This document shows, piece by piece, positions 1 to 9,629 of a stretch of 64,000 nt of DNA; position 1 is the first letter of the stretch, and every line of letters begins with the position of its first letter. Under the pieces are notes generated by a model. That model ran no database searches, was not told the origin of the DNA, and saw only the letters and a program-made list of their open reading frames with translations. Source of the stretch: Pseudo-nitzschia pungens (Eukaryota > Bacillariophyta > Bacillariophyceae > Bacillariales > Bacillariaceae); contig CM074761.1 in NCBI GenBank assembly GCA_037355855.1, forward strand, positions 5,971,346-6,035,345, read 5' to 3'. The translations under genes were made by a program, and so were the position numbers.

Positions 1-2
1 TT

Positions 3-980
3 CGCTTTGACGGCAATTGTGCACGCACGACCTATGAAACGAGCGATTTCAAGCAGCCACTCATTTCCTATTCCTCCGACCTATTGGTGGGTGCTGATGG
101 TGTCCAGTCTACTGTGAGACGCTATGTTGCGATGAAATTGGACTCCCGTCAATATGGAAGCATGACGGCCTACAGATTTCTCATTACCTCGCCAAGCCAG
201 GAGTTATTGAAAAAGACCAAAGATCAGTGGAATATGAGCGTCAGCGAAACCATTCACTCACCATCTTATCACGTTTCCAATAACGAAGATTCACTCAACG
301 TCGTCGTCCTTGAGTACGATGGAAAACCACCTTCGTCTCCACGAAGTGCCACTCTCGAGGAACTACGAGACGTCGCGCAACGAAGCAACCTGAGCTTCGT
401 TATGAACATGATCGATACAGAAGAAATTTCCGACCTCATGTGTTACTCCACCTTTCATGTCAATTGCGAGCCATGGTGTCAACCAAATGCCGTCCTCATT
501 GGAGATGCGGCTCATGCCTATGGTCCCCTGACGGCAAAAATGGCCAACCTTGCCATCAACGACGCCCATTGCCTGGCGACTCTCCTCAACAACCACCAAG
601 ACGACCTATCCCAAGAGGAAATTCTGAACGAATGGCAGAAAATCCAGCGCCCTAAATTCGACATTACACGAACCCGGACACTCCGCCATTTGCAATTGTA
701 CATGCCTGGAATCAGGGTTCTCGTCAACATTTTGTGGAAGCTATGCCCCGAATTTACAATGAACTATTTCAAGTCTATTTTTGCCTACGATTATCAAGTT
801 CAAGATAAGAGGCTTGGATCGGCACAGAAAAAGTCCAACTGCCCCGGCATTGTGGGCATCAAAACTGCCGATCCACTGCTCGCAATCACGAAGCGATGCA
901 TTGGCACGCTGTTGCGGTTTTTTGCTCTTGAACTTTTTGTCGTCATGATTGTCCGACTTTTGTTTGGAGGGCTCTCCTGA
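3..980 (+). CDS. FAD-dependent monooxygenase, 3' part of gene
   Basis: The frame is open from the left window edge, so the gene's 5' end (including the Rossmann GxGxxG region) lies outside. Two hallmarks of group A flavin hydroxylases are visible: DLLVGADG (the DG fingerprint, about residues 27-34 of the visible part) and LIGDAAHAYGP (the GD motif that binds the FAD ribityl/phosphate). A hydrophobic stretch near the C terminus (LLRFFALELFVVMIVRLLF) suggests a membrane tail, as in kynurenine 3-monooxygenase or other membrane-bound members. The family hydroxylates a small substrate using NAD(P)H and oxygen; the substrate cannot be told from this part. No intron is seen; the stop is TGA at 978-980. 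The nearest downstream feature is transposon A, 420 bp away. Confidence 0.8.
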   Translation, partial: RFDGNCARTTYETSDFKQPLISYSSDLLVGADGVQSTVRRYVAMKLDSRQYGSMTAYRFLITSPSQELLKKTKDQWNMSVSETIHSPSYHVSNNEDSLNVVVLEYDGKPPSSPRSATLEELRDVAQRSNLSFVMNMIDTEEISDLMCYSTFHVNCEPWCQPNAVLIGDAAHAYGPLTAKMANLAINDAHCLATLLNNHQDDLSQEEILNEWQKIQRPKFDITRTRTLRHLQLYMPGIRVLVNILWKLCPEFTMNYFKSIFAYDYQVQDKRLGSAQKKSNCPGIVGIKTADPLLAITKRCIGTLLRFFALELFVVMIVRLLFGGLS

Positions 981-1400
981 AGGATCGTATAGCAGATACT
1001 ACTACTACTATACTGAAGTTTGTCCAAAGCTTCTCCCCTGCTTACAAGTCACTTGTTCAATCAATCATATTTTACCGTAATACAGTGTATCCGTCTCTTT
1101 CAACTCTCACATCTGATAGACATTATTTCCTCTGATTGAATTCTTCTTGACGTTTAATCACCAATCAGCAATCATTGGATCTTCTTTGTGGTGTTGTTCT
1201 TTCTTGTTCATACTTCCTGCTGTAATCACACATCTGCACTAAAATAAACTTCTTTAATTTCATATCACTTGCATTTTGATTGTATTCCAGCATGTCACGT
1301 GCATCGCCTGTATTTTAAATCGCACTGACGTCTTGTTCAAGAAGAACTTTCAAGCTTAATTCTTCTTCACTATTGGTGATATCAGAAGAAGTTCTACTAT
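981..1400. other. Intergenic, nothing recognised
   Basis: AT-rich spacer between the monooxygenase stop and the left end of element A. It begins with a short TAC microsatellite (about 990-1010). I see no ORF with protein-like composition, no RNA gene and no clear target-site duplicate of element A. Confidence 0.6.
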
Positions 1401-1482
1401 CGTCCGAAAACTGGTTCGCGACCCATCGCGACCCATCGCGACCAATCGCGACCGGATCGCGACCCAATCGCGACTTGTCTAA
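1401..1482 (+). repeat. Left terminal repeat with GCGACC subrepeats
   Basis: After the terminal CGTCCGAAAACTGG come five or more copies of a GGTCGCGA/TCGCGACC-type decamer. The same segment occurs inverted at the right end of element B (33100-33175). The opposite ends (7500-7646 and 28100-28230) share the terminal motif but carry a different subterminal sequence, so the two ends of the family are distinguishable. Confidence 0.7.
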
Positions 1483-1811
1483 AAAAAATTCGACCCCAAT
1501 TTTTTATTTCACAACCTCTTTTCTATTATTCTCAACTTTTTTCCATTATTCTCAACCACATTTCTCCCTTTTCTCAACTCCCCCAACGTGTCGACGGAAA
1601 TGTTCTCTTCTTGACCCTGACATTCAGTCCCTCTTCACATTTTCATTCCATTTTTACACATTTGACACACTTGACTCAACACAACAAATAATTTTAAATC
1701 CAATTTACCTCAATCACACCAAAGTGTTACGTCGTGCACCTTTGTGAACTTTTTTTTTCAGTGGTGTCACATCACATACCGGGACATCGCATCACAAAAA
1801 CACACACCACC

Positions 1812-2654
1812 ATGCCGAAAGCTTCGTCGGACCCAAGGCACTTTGCCAATGAGCCCAGAATACCCAAGACATTCCATTGTCGCAACTGCATTACCTCGGG
1901 AAGAAGAAGAAAATCAAAATCCTTCAAGGGATACAAACAAGAATCGAGCCACTTTCACACCTACCGATACGTATCTCAAGGCCTCTCCAGGCATCTCTAT
2001 TCCAACAGCGATTGCCGAACTTATTATGTTAAGAACGATCTTATGGATTTTATTTCTTCTGCGAAAGCCGAAGTCACCCTCCCTTTGGTCCGACACACAC
2101 CATCACAGTATGGACTGACAATGACACCAAGCAGAAAGCAGCAACACGTCGATAATACAGGGGGGACAGCAAGCAGCAGCAACGCGTCGATAATACAGGG
2201 GGGGACAGCAAGCAGCAGCAACGCGTCGATAATACAGGGGGGGGACAGCAAGCAGCAACGCGTCGATAAAACAGCAAGCAGCAGAAACGCGTTGATAATA
2301 CAGGGGGGGGGGACAGCAAGCAGCAGCAACGCGTCGATAATACAGGGGGGGACAGCAAGCAGCAACAAGCAGCAACACGTGGATAATGCAGGGGGGGGGA
2401 CAGCAAGCAGCAGCAACGCGTCGATAATACCCCCCAGCAAGCAGCAACTCGTCGATAAAACAGCAAGCAGCAGCAACGCGTCGATAATACAGGGGGGGAC
2501 AGCAAGCAGCAGCAACGCGTCGATAATACAGGGGGGGACAGCAAGCAGCAACCAACGCGTCGATAATACAAACAGCAACGCGTCGATAATACAGGGGGGA
2601 CAGCAAGCAGCAAGCAGCAACGCGTCGATAATACAAACAGCAACGCGTCGATAA
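1812..2654 (+). pseudogene. Zinc-finger-like transposon ORF, overrun by minisatellite
   Basis: The first ~105 codons from ATG 1812 match, with a few substitutions, the first half of the intact 204-residue ORF in element B (32163-32777). They contain FHCRNCITSGRR, then SHFHTYRYVSQGLSRHLYSN and SDCRTYY: paired Cys and His residues spaced like a C2H2-type finger. From about 2120 the frame runs into the minisatellite and encodes Ser/Asn/Ala repeats, so the second half of the original protein is lost. An L-x-x-H-L...C layout is reminiscent of the N-terminal finger of some fungal and algal DNA-transposon proteins (KDZ/Plavaka type), but this is only a resemblance. Confidence 0.5.
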
Positions 2655-3600
2655 TACAAACAGCAACGCGTCGATAATACAAACAGCAAGGCGTCGATAA
2701 TACAAACAGCAACGCGTCGATAATACAGGGGGGACAGCAAGCAGCAAGCAGCAACGCATCGATAATACAAACAGCAACGCGTCGATAATACAAACAGCAA
2801 CGCGTCGATAATACAAACAGCAACGCGTCGATAATACAGGGGGGACAACAAGCAGCAACCAACGCGTCGATAATACAAACAGCAACGCGTCGATAATACA
2901 GGGGGGACAACAAGCAGCAACCAACGCGTCGATAATACAAACAGCAACGCGTCGATAATACAAGCAACGCGTCGATAATACAGGGGGAACAGCAAGCAGC
3001 AGCAACGCGTCGATAATACAAACGCGTCGATAATACAGGGGGGACAGCAAGCAGCAGCAACGCGTCGATAATACAAGCAACGCGTCGATAATACAGGGGG
3101 GACAGCAAGCAGCAGCAACGCGTCGATAATACAGGGGGGGACAGCAAGCAGCAAGCAGCAACGCGTCGATAATACAGGGGGGGACAGCAAGCAGCAGCAA
3201 CGCGTCGATAATACAGGGGGGACAGCACGCAGCAACGCGTCGGTAATACAAGCAACGCGTCGATAATACAAGCAACGCGTCGGTAATACAAGCAACGCGT
3301 CGATATTACAGGGGGGACAGCAAGCAGCAACGCGTCGATAATACAAGCAACGCGTCGATAATACAAGCAACGCGTCGATAATACAAGCAACGCGTTGATA
3401 ATACAAGCAACGCGTCGATATTACAGGGGGGACAGCAAGCAGCAGCAACGCGTCGATAATACAAGCAACGCGTCAATAATACAGGGGGGACAGCAAGCAG
3501 CAACGCGTCGATAATACAAGCAACGCGTCGATAATACAGGGGGAACAGGAAGGACCAAGCAGCAGCAACGCGTCAAACCCCAACGATAATACAGGGGGGA
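2140..3600 (+). repeat. Composite minisatellite, about 48 copies
   Basis: Two modules are shuffled: X = CAACGCGTCGATAATACA and Y = a run of 5-10 G followed by ACAGCAAGCAG(CAG). Arrays run X-Y-X-Y at the left and shift to X-X-X with occasional Y toward the right. The same modules occur at 27855-28099, 31775-32165 (reverse), 33176-33400 and 47055-47425. Long translations of this tract in several frames have no coding meaning. Confidence 0.9.
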
Positions 3601-3639
3601 TAATACACGAGAATATTTTTAAAGAACTATCGCCGTCTT

Positions 3640-3830
3640 TCAATCGTATCGGTCGATCGTCGTTCCCCTCGTCGTCGTCGTCCTTGAAATCGTCATTGCT
3701 CTTTGTTTCGATCGTCGTCGTCGTCCTTGAAATCGTCGTTGCTCTTCGTTTCGATCGTGTTTGTTGTCCTTGAAGTCGTCGTTGCTCTTCGCTTCGATCG
3801 TCTTCGTCGTTGCTCTTTGCTACGATCTGT
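3640..3830 (+). repeat. TCGTCGTC/TTGAAATCGTCG repeat tract
   Basis: Degenerate ~36-bp units built on TCGTCCTTGAAATCGTCG and TTGCTCTTCGTTTCGATCG. The same unit occurs in the opposite orientation at 6880-7140, so element A has an internal pair of inverted minisatellites. A related tract lies at 28565-28870 in element B. Confidence 0.75.
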
Positions 3831-4539
3831 GTGTGGTTGTACAAAATAAACAACGGGCGGTTAGTCGTCATCGTCGTCCCCGTCGTCGGCGTCGTCCCGG
3901 TCGTCGTCCTCAGCTCGCTCGTCATCGTCGTCCCCCTCTTCTACGATCGTACCTTCGTCGTACCTTTTAGTGTCTTTGGTCTTCGTTGTTCCGATCGTCT
4001 TTGTCGTCCTCTGCAGGTTCGTTCGCGCGTCGTACTCGTAGATATCTGGGTAAGCCAGGTGATTCGAGGACTGCAGCCCACCCTACCTTGATAGCAAAAG
4101 AAAACGGTAACAAGGATTTCAAGAGTGATCAGTTCTATACTTTCTTTGCCGTTTGTCTCTCCAAGATGGTACCAGGCGCCTCGCGGTTCACTTTAAACTG
4201 GACCGGCCAGAAAATTCCAACGCTGAAAAATGAAAATTATGACACATCTGTCGAAAATGAAAATTATGACACATTCGCCGCGAGGGAGATGTGGGGCGGA
4301 AAATCGAACAACAAAATTCACCACTTCACCACGATGATGCACATAATATACGTAGGTAACAGTACTGTTTGTACAGGCTGACTGGAAAAAATGACAGCAA
4401 TGTACGTAGATTACAGTACTAAGTCTACAGTCTTAGTAAAAGAAAAAATGACATGTCTGCATACATAGTACCTAGTAGTACGTATGTATGCATAGGCAGG
4501 GGATGTGTAGGTTTCGAGTACTTGGTGGTACATATAGAT

Positions 4540-4690
4540 CGTAGTAGCATTATAACATAGAGAGAACAACCTTCTGTCAGTACGAGATAGTAATAGTGGC
4601 ACCATTGGGTGCACAGAATGTGGTGTTGCCAGTTCAAGTCTCATCATGGGAATGTCTTTTGCTACATCACGATTCGATAGCAATATTTTT
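4540..4690 (+). other. tRNA-like relic in element A
   Basis: Homologous to 30640-30790 (-) in element B. The B copy keeps an exact Pol III box B (GGTTCGAGTCC on the minus strand at 30704-30694). Here it has decayed to AGTTCAAGTCTC. Neither copy folds into a cloverleaf: the T-stem halves do not pair. This looks like a tRNA-derived (SINE-like) fragment carried by the family, not a tRNA gene. Confidence 0.4.
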
Positions 4691-4737
4691 GCTGCGAAGT
4701 ACATGTCACAATAAGTGAGCTATTCAGCTATTCAACC

Positions 4738-6150
4738 AAATATTAATTATTCAGTGGTGACATCCATACCATTGGTGATTTTTGAATACTTCTTTTTGAA
4801 TACTCTTACCCATGGATAGGATGAGGTATATTCACACTGGAATCACACAAATATTGGCCAGAATCATTCAGATATGTGATTTGGTACTTTTTTCTAGTAG
4901 ATTCCGCAGTAGTGGACCAAATATTTTAATTATTCAGTGGTGACATCCAAATTATTGGTGATTTTTGAATACTTCTTTTTGAATACTCTTCCCCATGCAC
5001 AGGATGAGAAATATTCACACTGGAATCACACACAGATTGGCCAGATTCATTCAGATATTTGATTTTAGAGTATTTTCTACTAAATGCTGAGGTACTGGGC
5101 CAAATATTGATTATTCAGTGGTGCCATCCAAATTATTGGTGATTTTTGAATACTTCTTTTTGCATACTCTTGCCCATGGATAGGATGAGAAATATTCACA
5201 CTGGAATCACACAAAGATTGGCCACATTCATTCAGATATTTGATTTTACAGTATTTTCTAGTACATGCCGCAGTACTGGGCCAAATATTAATTATTCAGT
5301 GGTGACATCCAAACTTTCAATGATTATGGAATACTTCTTTTTGAATACTCTTGCCCATGCACAGTATGAGGAATATTCACATTGGAATCACACAAATATT
5401 GGCCAGATTTGTTCAGATATTTGATTTGGTACTTTTTTCTAGTAAATTCTGCAGTAGTGGACCAAATATTAATTATTCAGTGGTGACACCCAAATTATAG
5501 GTGATTTTTGAATACTTCTTTTTGCATACTCTTGACCATGCATAGGATGAGGAATATTCACACTGGAATCACACAAAGATTGGCCACATTCATTCAGATA
5601 TGTGATTTGGTACTTTTTTCTAGTGAATTTTCCAGAAGTGGACCAAATATTAATTATTCAGTGGTGACACCCAAATTATAGGTGATTTTTGAATACTTCT
5701 TTTTGCATACTCTTGCCCATGCATAGGATGAGGAATATTCACACTGGAATCACACAACTATTGGCCAGATTCATTCAGATATGTGATTTTACAGTATTTT
5801 CTAGTAAATTCCACAGTAGTGGACCAAATATTAATTATTCAGTGGTGACACCCAAATTATAGGTGATTTTTGAATACTTCTTTTTGCATACTCTTGCCCA
5901 TGCATAGGATGAGGAATATTCACACTGGAATCACACAACTATTGGCCAGATTCATTCAGATATGTGATTTTACAGTATTTTCTAGTAAATTCTACAGTAG
6001 TGGACCAAATATTAATTATTCAGTGGTGACACCCAAATTATAGGTGATTTTTGAATACTTCTTTTTGCATACTCTTGCCCATGCATAGGATGAGAAATAT
6101 TCACATTGGAATCACACAAAGATTGACCACATTCATTCAGATATTTGATT
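4738..6150 (+). repeat. 181-bp tandem satellite, 8 units
   Basis: Units begin near 4738, 4917, 5100, 5282, 5463, 5644, 5825 and 6007, each starting with AAATATTAATTATTCAGTGG. Units are clearly diverged from one another except for the last few, which are near identical. Element B has five units of the same repeat in reverse (29755-30610). Confidence 0.9.
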
Positions 6151-6879
6151 TGATGGTATATTCACTGAGGTAGTACTATTCTTGCTGCTTGTAGTAGTAG
6201 TACCACAGTTATACACTGCTGCTACATACTACTGCAGTGCGTAGGTAGTAGTACATAAGAGGTAGTCCAAAATTATGGCGCAGCGGGGCTGGCTCTCTAT
6301 GGTTTAGGTGGCGCGCAATGATACCACCATCAGGTTTCTACTGGTTTCTACTATTACTTCAGTACGGTACATACTACTAGTAGTAACTCTACTGCTATCA
6401 TGTAGAAGAAATCAATTCTCAGCAAATAAATGCATGACAGAAAATGCATGTGTCGTAAATCTTACTTCACATAATTTGGGGTCGAAATGGAACAAGAAAG
6501 ACGGCAACTGAAATATAATGAGATGGAAATGGTAAGTGAACCACATCAAGGTTGGAGGAGGTATTACTTAATCATGGATTTTGATTTGTCTAACTGTGCA
6601 TCATTGACTTGCCTGCTTGCTCCTGATAGGGAGGCGACCGCAACTGCTGATGAAATAGGATGCAACGGCAAATGAAATATAATGCAACGGTGAGTGAAGC
6701 ACATCAAGATCTGGGGTATTGATAATGGATTTCAATTGTTCTAATTCTGAATTGAGTTGCCTGCTTGCTACTGATAGGGAAGAATCAACTTTAGTAATGC
6801 GACAGGGCAACTGAAAAATGATGCGAAAAATGATGCGACGGGGCAACTGACACATATTGCGATCACAAGACAAATATGG

Positions 6880-7140
6880 ACGACGACGACGATCGAAGCG
6901 AAGAGCAACGACGATTTCAGAGAGGACGACGAAGACAATCGAAGCGAAGAGCAACGACAATTTCAGAGAGGACGACGATTTCAGGGAGGACGACGAAGAG
7001 GAAGGCAATTTGGAGCGAAGAGCAACGGCGACTTCAGGGAGGACGAAGACGATCGAAGCGAGAAGCAACGACGACTTCAAGGACGACAAAGACAAGGACG
7101 ATCGAAATGAAGAGCGACGATGATTTCAAGGACGACGACC
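6880..7140 (+). repeat. CGAAGAGCAACGACGA minisatellite
   Basis: About seven degenerate units of roughly 36 bp (GAAGCGAAGAGCAACGACGA followed by TTTCAGAGAGGACGACGA). All frames give charged repeat peptides, which I do not take as genes. The tract is the inverse of 3640-3830 and corresponds to 28565-28870 in element B. Confidence 0.8.
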
Positions 7141-7646
7141 TCTTTTAACGAACCAAAATTTGTGTGTGCGTGTGTGAGAAAATTGAACAGAGAATAAACA
7201 ATTATTAGAGCAATATCAATATTTATCAAAAGAAAGACTTATATTTTGCATCATAGTGTTTCAAAATTTTTTTTCATGGGGGTCGCGATTCCTGGGCTTC
7301 GTGTAATAATTGTGATTTTTGTGATGAATTTCTTGAGGGGTGTGATGGGAAATACTTTGTGTCGGGATGAGAAATCAATTTTTGGGAGTGAATTTCTGCA
7401 ACAGTCTCATAATATATAATGATGGTAGGGTCGGTAATAATGAGTCAGATTGAAAAAAAATTTGGGTCGAGTATGAATTTTATTTTTTTTTCTCATAATT
7501 TTCGTAATTGAGGTAGTTACTGGGTCGCGATTGAGGTTGCGAATCGCGAGAGAGCTAGGAATTGAGCTACGTCAAAATGAGCCAGGAATAAATCGCGACC
7601 CCCCTAAATAAATTCTTGGGAGGGGTCGCGAACCAGTTTTCGGACG

Positions 7647-8927
7647 ATCTTCTCACCATGCAGTAATTCCTACTCATCCTAAATACTGTAAGTAAGGTTA
7701 CCCTAGTAGTAGTAGTAGTAACCAAGCAAATACAGCAAACAACTCCCTCACCCCTGCAAAGCTACAAATTACTACCGTAGTACTTCGTACTCGTACTTCG
7801 TAATCGCCATCAGTTCTACTATTTTTCCTCTAAAAACGGTACCGGTACGAGAGTAACTTACTGTAATGAGTGATTCCCGAAATGTCATATCGAGATAATA
7901 CATATAATCATTCCCGAAATTAATTAATACATAGAAAAATTGCGCACCCAACGGACAAGCCTAGATAAGTTCCAACGGACGAGGCATATTTTGGAATTTG
8001 GAATCTTGTCGAAAGAAACCAAAATTATCTATTATCTGCCAACGCGCGCATCTAAAGATTTTTTTGGCGCGCGATTCCGATTTATGTTTATGTCAAGTCG
8101 TAGTCGGACAGACGGCACTACCACTTTTTATGTGAAAAGACATTTAATATATCTCCTTATGTTTTCGGGAATCCAAAGTGACATTTTTTGTGTGGGTCGA
8201 AATAATGTGTTATGTATTTCGGGAATCACTCAATACAGTAATTTACTTCTACTTTTCTTACAACATACTAATAATCTACCGGTAAGTTAAGGCTTACTGT
8301 ATGGTTTCGCGCCATTTGTTTGTTCCTCCGTCACGTAAGGGTAGTCTTACCGTACTTTTTCTGTGTCATAAGTGTTTTCAAATTCTTTGGATTGCATTAA
8401 GGTTTACCGGTACCGGTACCGTATGTACATAGAACTAAGGTTACAACTTGTACAGTAATTACCGTATTTTCCAGCAAATTACACCTCTGAAAACCGGTAC
8501 GTAGGGTTACTTCTTTCCCATACTTTTCCGCGCCTCTGCTCCCTCAGGAACGAATGAATCGGCCACAAAACGCCGAGTTGCTCTTAATTTTGTATTCTTC
8601 AACATTTTCACTGACCAAACGGCAAGATCGTACCCGCACTCCTTACGCCCGCTTTCCGACGAAAGAAGGTTTAAGTTTGAGGTGCTGTCCCGGTTCCATA
8701 TTTTTTGGCTTCGAAAATTTTGGTGGAATCCAAGATTTCGATCAGATTGTCCATCCTCTACGAAACGGCGTTTTCTTCCACTCCCTCCCCTACGAAACGG
8801 TAATTTCTATCCTATGCGAAACGGTGTTTTCTTCCACTCCCTCCCCGCCGTCACCATTGTAACCTAAAAAGTTGATCAGCATGTCAAGAGAAGTACAAGC
8901 ACTGACTAATGAGATTGCCGATATTAG
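7647..8927. other. Intergenic with one MITE, no gene seen
   Basis: Rich in short motifs of the GTAAGGTTAC / TACCGTA kind that recur in other gene-flanking spacers of this window. Contains the MITE at 7866-8233. At 8761-8845 a ~30-bp segment (CGAAACGG followed by GTTTTCTTCCACTCC) is repeated twice. Short ORFs here lack protein-like composition. Confidence 0.5.
7866..8233. mobile_element. MITE, TA target duplication
   Basis: A 368-bp element with terminal inverted repeats (A/T)TGAGTGATTCCCGAAA at 7866 and its complement TTTCGGGAATCACTCAA ending at 8233, flanked on both sides by TA (7864-7865 and 8234-8235). A relative lies at 35593-35980, and single ends at 37655-37680 and 46499-46516 are also followed by TA. 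A TA duplication points to Tc1/mariner-type mobilisation. There is no coding capacity. Confidence 0.75.
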
Positions 8928-9371
8928 TGCAGCATCGGCAAATATTTAAGTCAAAGAAAAAAGCGAAGTGGTACGACACTACCAGGGCCCAGTTATATCA
9001 CACCATCGAAGAAGATCCAGCAGCGGAACGGAACAAACGCGGACGTTCCCGAGGTAGGCCAAGAACGAGCTGTAAATCCAAGAACAAACCCCCGAGACCG
9101 AGCACTAGCGGGAAGAGTGGTCGTCAATTCAGAACGGATTGTGATTGTAGCTCAGGATCAGGAAACGGTGTCAGTTGTTGATGATACTGGCGGAAGTAAC
9201 ACAGAAAAGATTGTGATTGTAGCTCAGGATCAGGCAACGGTGTCAGTTGTTCACGATACCGGCAGGAGTAACACGGAGAAGATTGTGATTGTAGCTCAGG
9301 ATCAGGTAACGGTGGCAGTTTTGCAGAATACCAGTGGACCAGCAAGAAACGTGACCGCGAATACAGCATGA
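8928..9371 (+). CDS. Uncertain ORF with three 24-residue repeats
   Basis: An open frame without a clear start runs from 8928 to a TGA at 9369-9371. Its second half is three copies of a 24-residue unit (IVIVAQDQ, then TVSVV, DTG and SNTEK), encoded by a 72-bp tandem repeat at 9128-9345. A short ATG-initiated frame (8881, MSREVQALTNEIADIS) ends at 8947 in another frame and could be the true 5' end after a frameshift or intron. The TGA abuts the first base of the tRNA-Ala gene. I do not recognise the protein. It may be the remnant of a gene cut by the tRNA cluster; a coincidental ORF is equally possible. Confidence 0.3.
   Translation, partial: CSIGKYLSQRKKRSGTTLPGPSYITPSKKIQQRNGTNADVPEVGQERAVNPRTNPRDRALAGRVVVNSERIVIVAQDQETVSVVDDTGGSNTEKIVIVAQDQATVSVVHDTGRSNTEKIVIVAQDQVTVAVLQNTSGPARNVTANTA
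9128..9345 (+). repeat. 72-bp tandem repeat, 3 copies
   Basis: Copies of GATTGTGATTGTAGCTCAGG start at 9137, 9209 and 9281, exactly 72 bp apart, so the repeat keeps a reading frame. The second and third copies are closest to each other. Confidence 0.9.
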
Positions 9372-9444
9372 GGGGGTTTGGCGCAGTTGGCAGCGCGTGT
9401 GCTTAGCATGCACAAGGTCGCCGGTTCGATTCCGGCAATCTCCA
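9372..9444 (+). tRNA. tRNA-Ala(AGC)
   Basis: Full cloverleaf of 73 nt: acceptor GGGGGTT/AATCTCC with discriminator A, anticodon stem TGTGC/GCACA around loop TTAGCAT (anticodon AGC), and T arm GCCGG-TTCGATT-CCGGC. The pair at acceptor position 3-70 is G.T, the alanine identity element. No CCA is encoded. It lies 20 nt upstream of the initiator tRNA with no T-run between. Confidence 0.95.
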
Positions 9445-9464
9445 CCTTGGTCGTGTGGACTTAT

Positions 9465-9536
9465 AGCTCAGTAGCTCAGAGGTAGAGTGTTGGGCTCATA
9501 ACCCAAAGGTCCGTGGATCGAAACCACGCTGAGCTA
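9465..9536 (+). tRNA. Initiator tRNA-Met(CAT)
   Basis: A 72-nt cloverleaf: acceptor AGCTCAG/CTGAGCT plus A, anticodon stem TTGGG/CCCAA with loop CTCATAA, and T arm CGTGG-ATCGAAA-CCACG. Three features mark it as the eukaryotic initiator and not the elongator: the A1-T72 pair, the run of three G-C pairs closing the anticodon loop, and the T-loop beginning with A (ATCGAAA in place of TTC). The eukaryotic initiator type excludes a plastid origin. Confidence 0.93.
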
Positions 9537-9547
9537 GTACATTCCTT

Positions 9548-9554
9548 GACATCG

Positions 9555-9593
<39 letters not shown>

Positions 9594-9627
9594 TTCGTTG
9601 GCGCAGGTTCGAATCCTGCCGATGTCA
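9548..9627 (+). tRNA. tRNA-Leu(TAG)
   Basis: A class II tRNA of 80 nt: acceptor GACATCG/CGATGTC plus A, anticodon stem CCAGA/TCTGG with loop TTTAGGC (anticodon TAG), a long variable arm, and T arm GCAGG-TTCGAAT-CCTGC. It starts 11 nt after the initiator tRNA and is the only member of the cluster followed by a T-run. Confidence 0.95.
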
Positions 9628-9629
9628 CG

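Larger units (their letters stand above)
1401..7646. mobile_element. CGTCCG-ended transposon A (6.2 kb)
   Basis: The element starts CGTCCGAAAACTGGTTCGCG and ends with the reverse complement at 7646. Its contents in order are: GCGACC-rich subterminal repeats, a short zinc-finger-like ORF (1812), a composite minisatellite (2140-3600), TCGTCG-rich repeats, a tRNA-like relic, an 8-copy 181-bp satellite, CGAAGAGCAACGACGA repeats, and a second GCGACC-rich end. The same modules in the opposite orientation make up element B (28100-33175). No transposase is recognised, so it is probably non-autonomous. No target-site duplication is found (left flank ends TTCTACTAT, right begins ATCTTCTCA), so the two ends may not come from one insertion. 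Confidence 0.75.

Noticed and set aside
2024..3448. Very long minus-strand reading frames (up to 474 codons) rich in Tyr, Arg and Cys-Leu
   Set aside because: They are translations of the composite minisatellite in several frames at once. No start context, no domain, and length simply follows array length.
2140..3600. Repeat array that at first sight resembles a CRISPR locus
   Set aside because: Units are back-to-back modules with G-run variants and there are no unique spacers of constant length, no cas genes, and the context is eukaryotic.
1401..7646. Treating element A as a single bona fide insertion with its own target duplication
   Set aside because: No shared 8-10-bp sequence flanks the two ends; the element is kept because of its symmetry with B, but the duplication is not claimed.
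8554..8862. 102-codon plus-strand ORF upstream of the tRNA cluster
   Set aside because: The C-terminal part is a translated 30-bp duplication and the rest has no protein-like pattern or start context.
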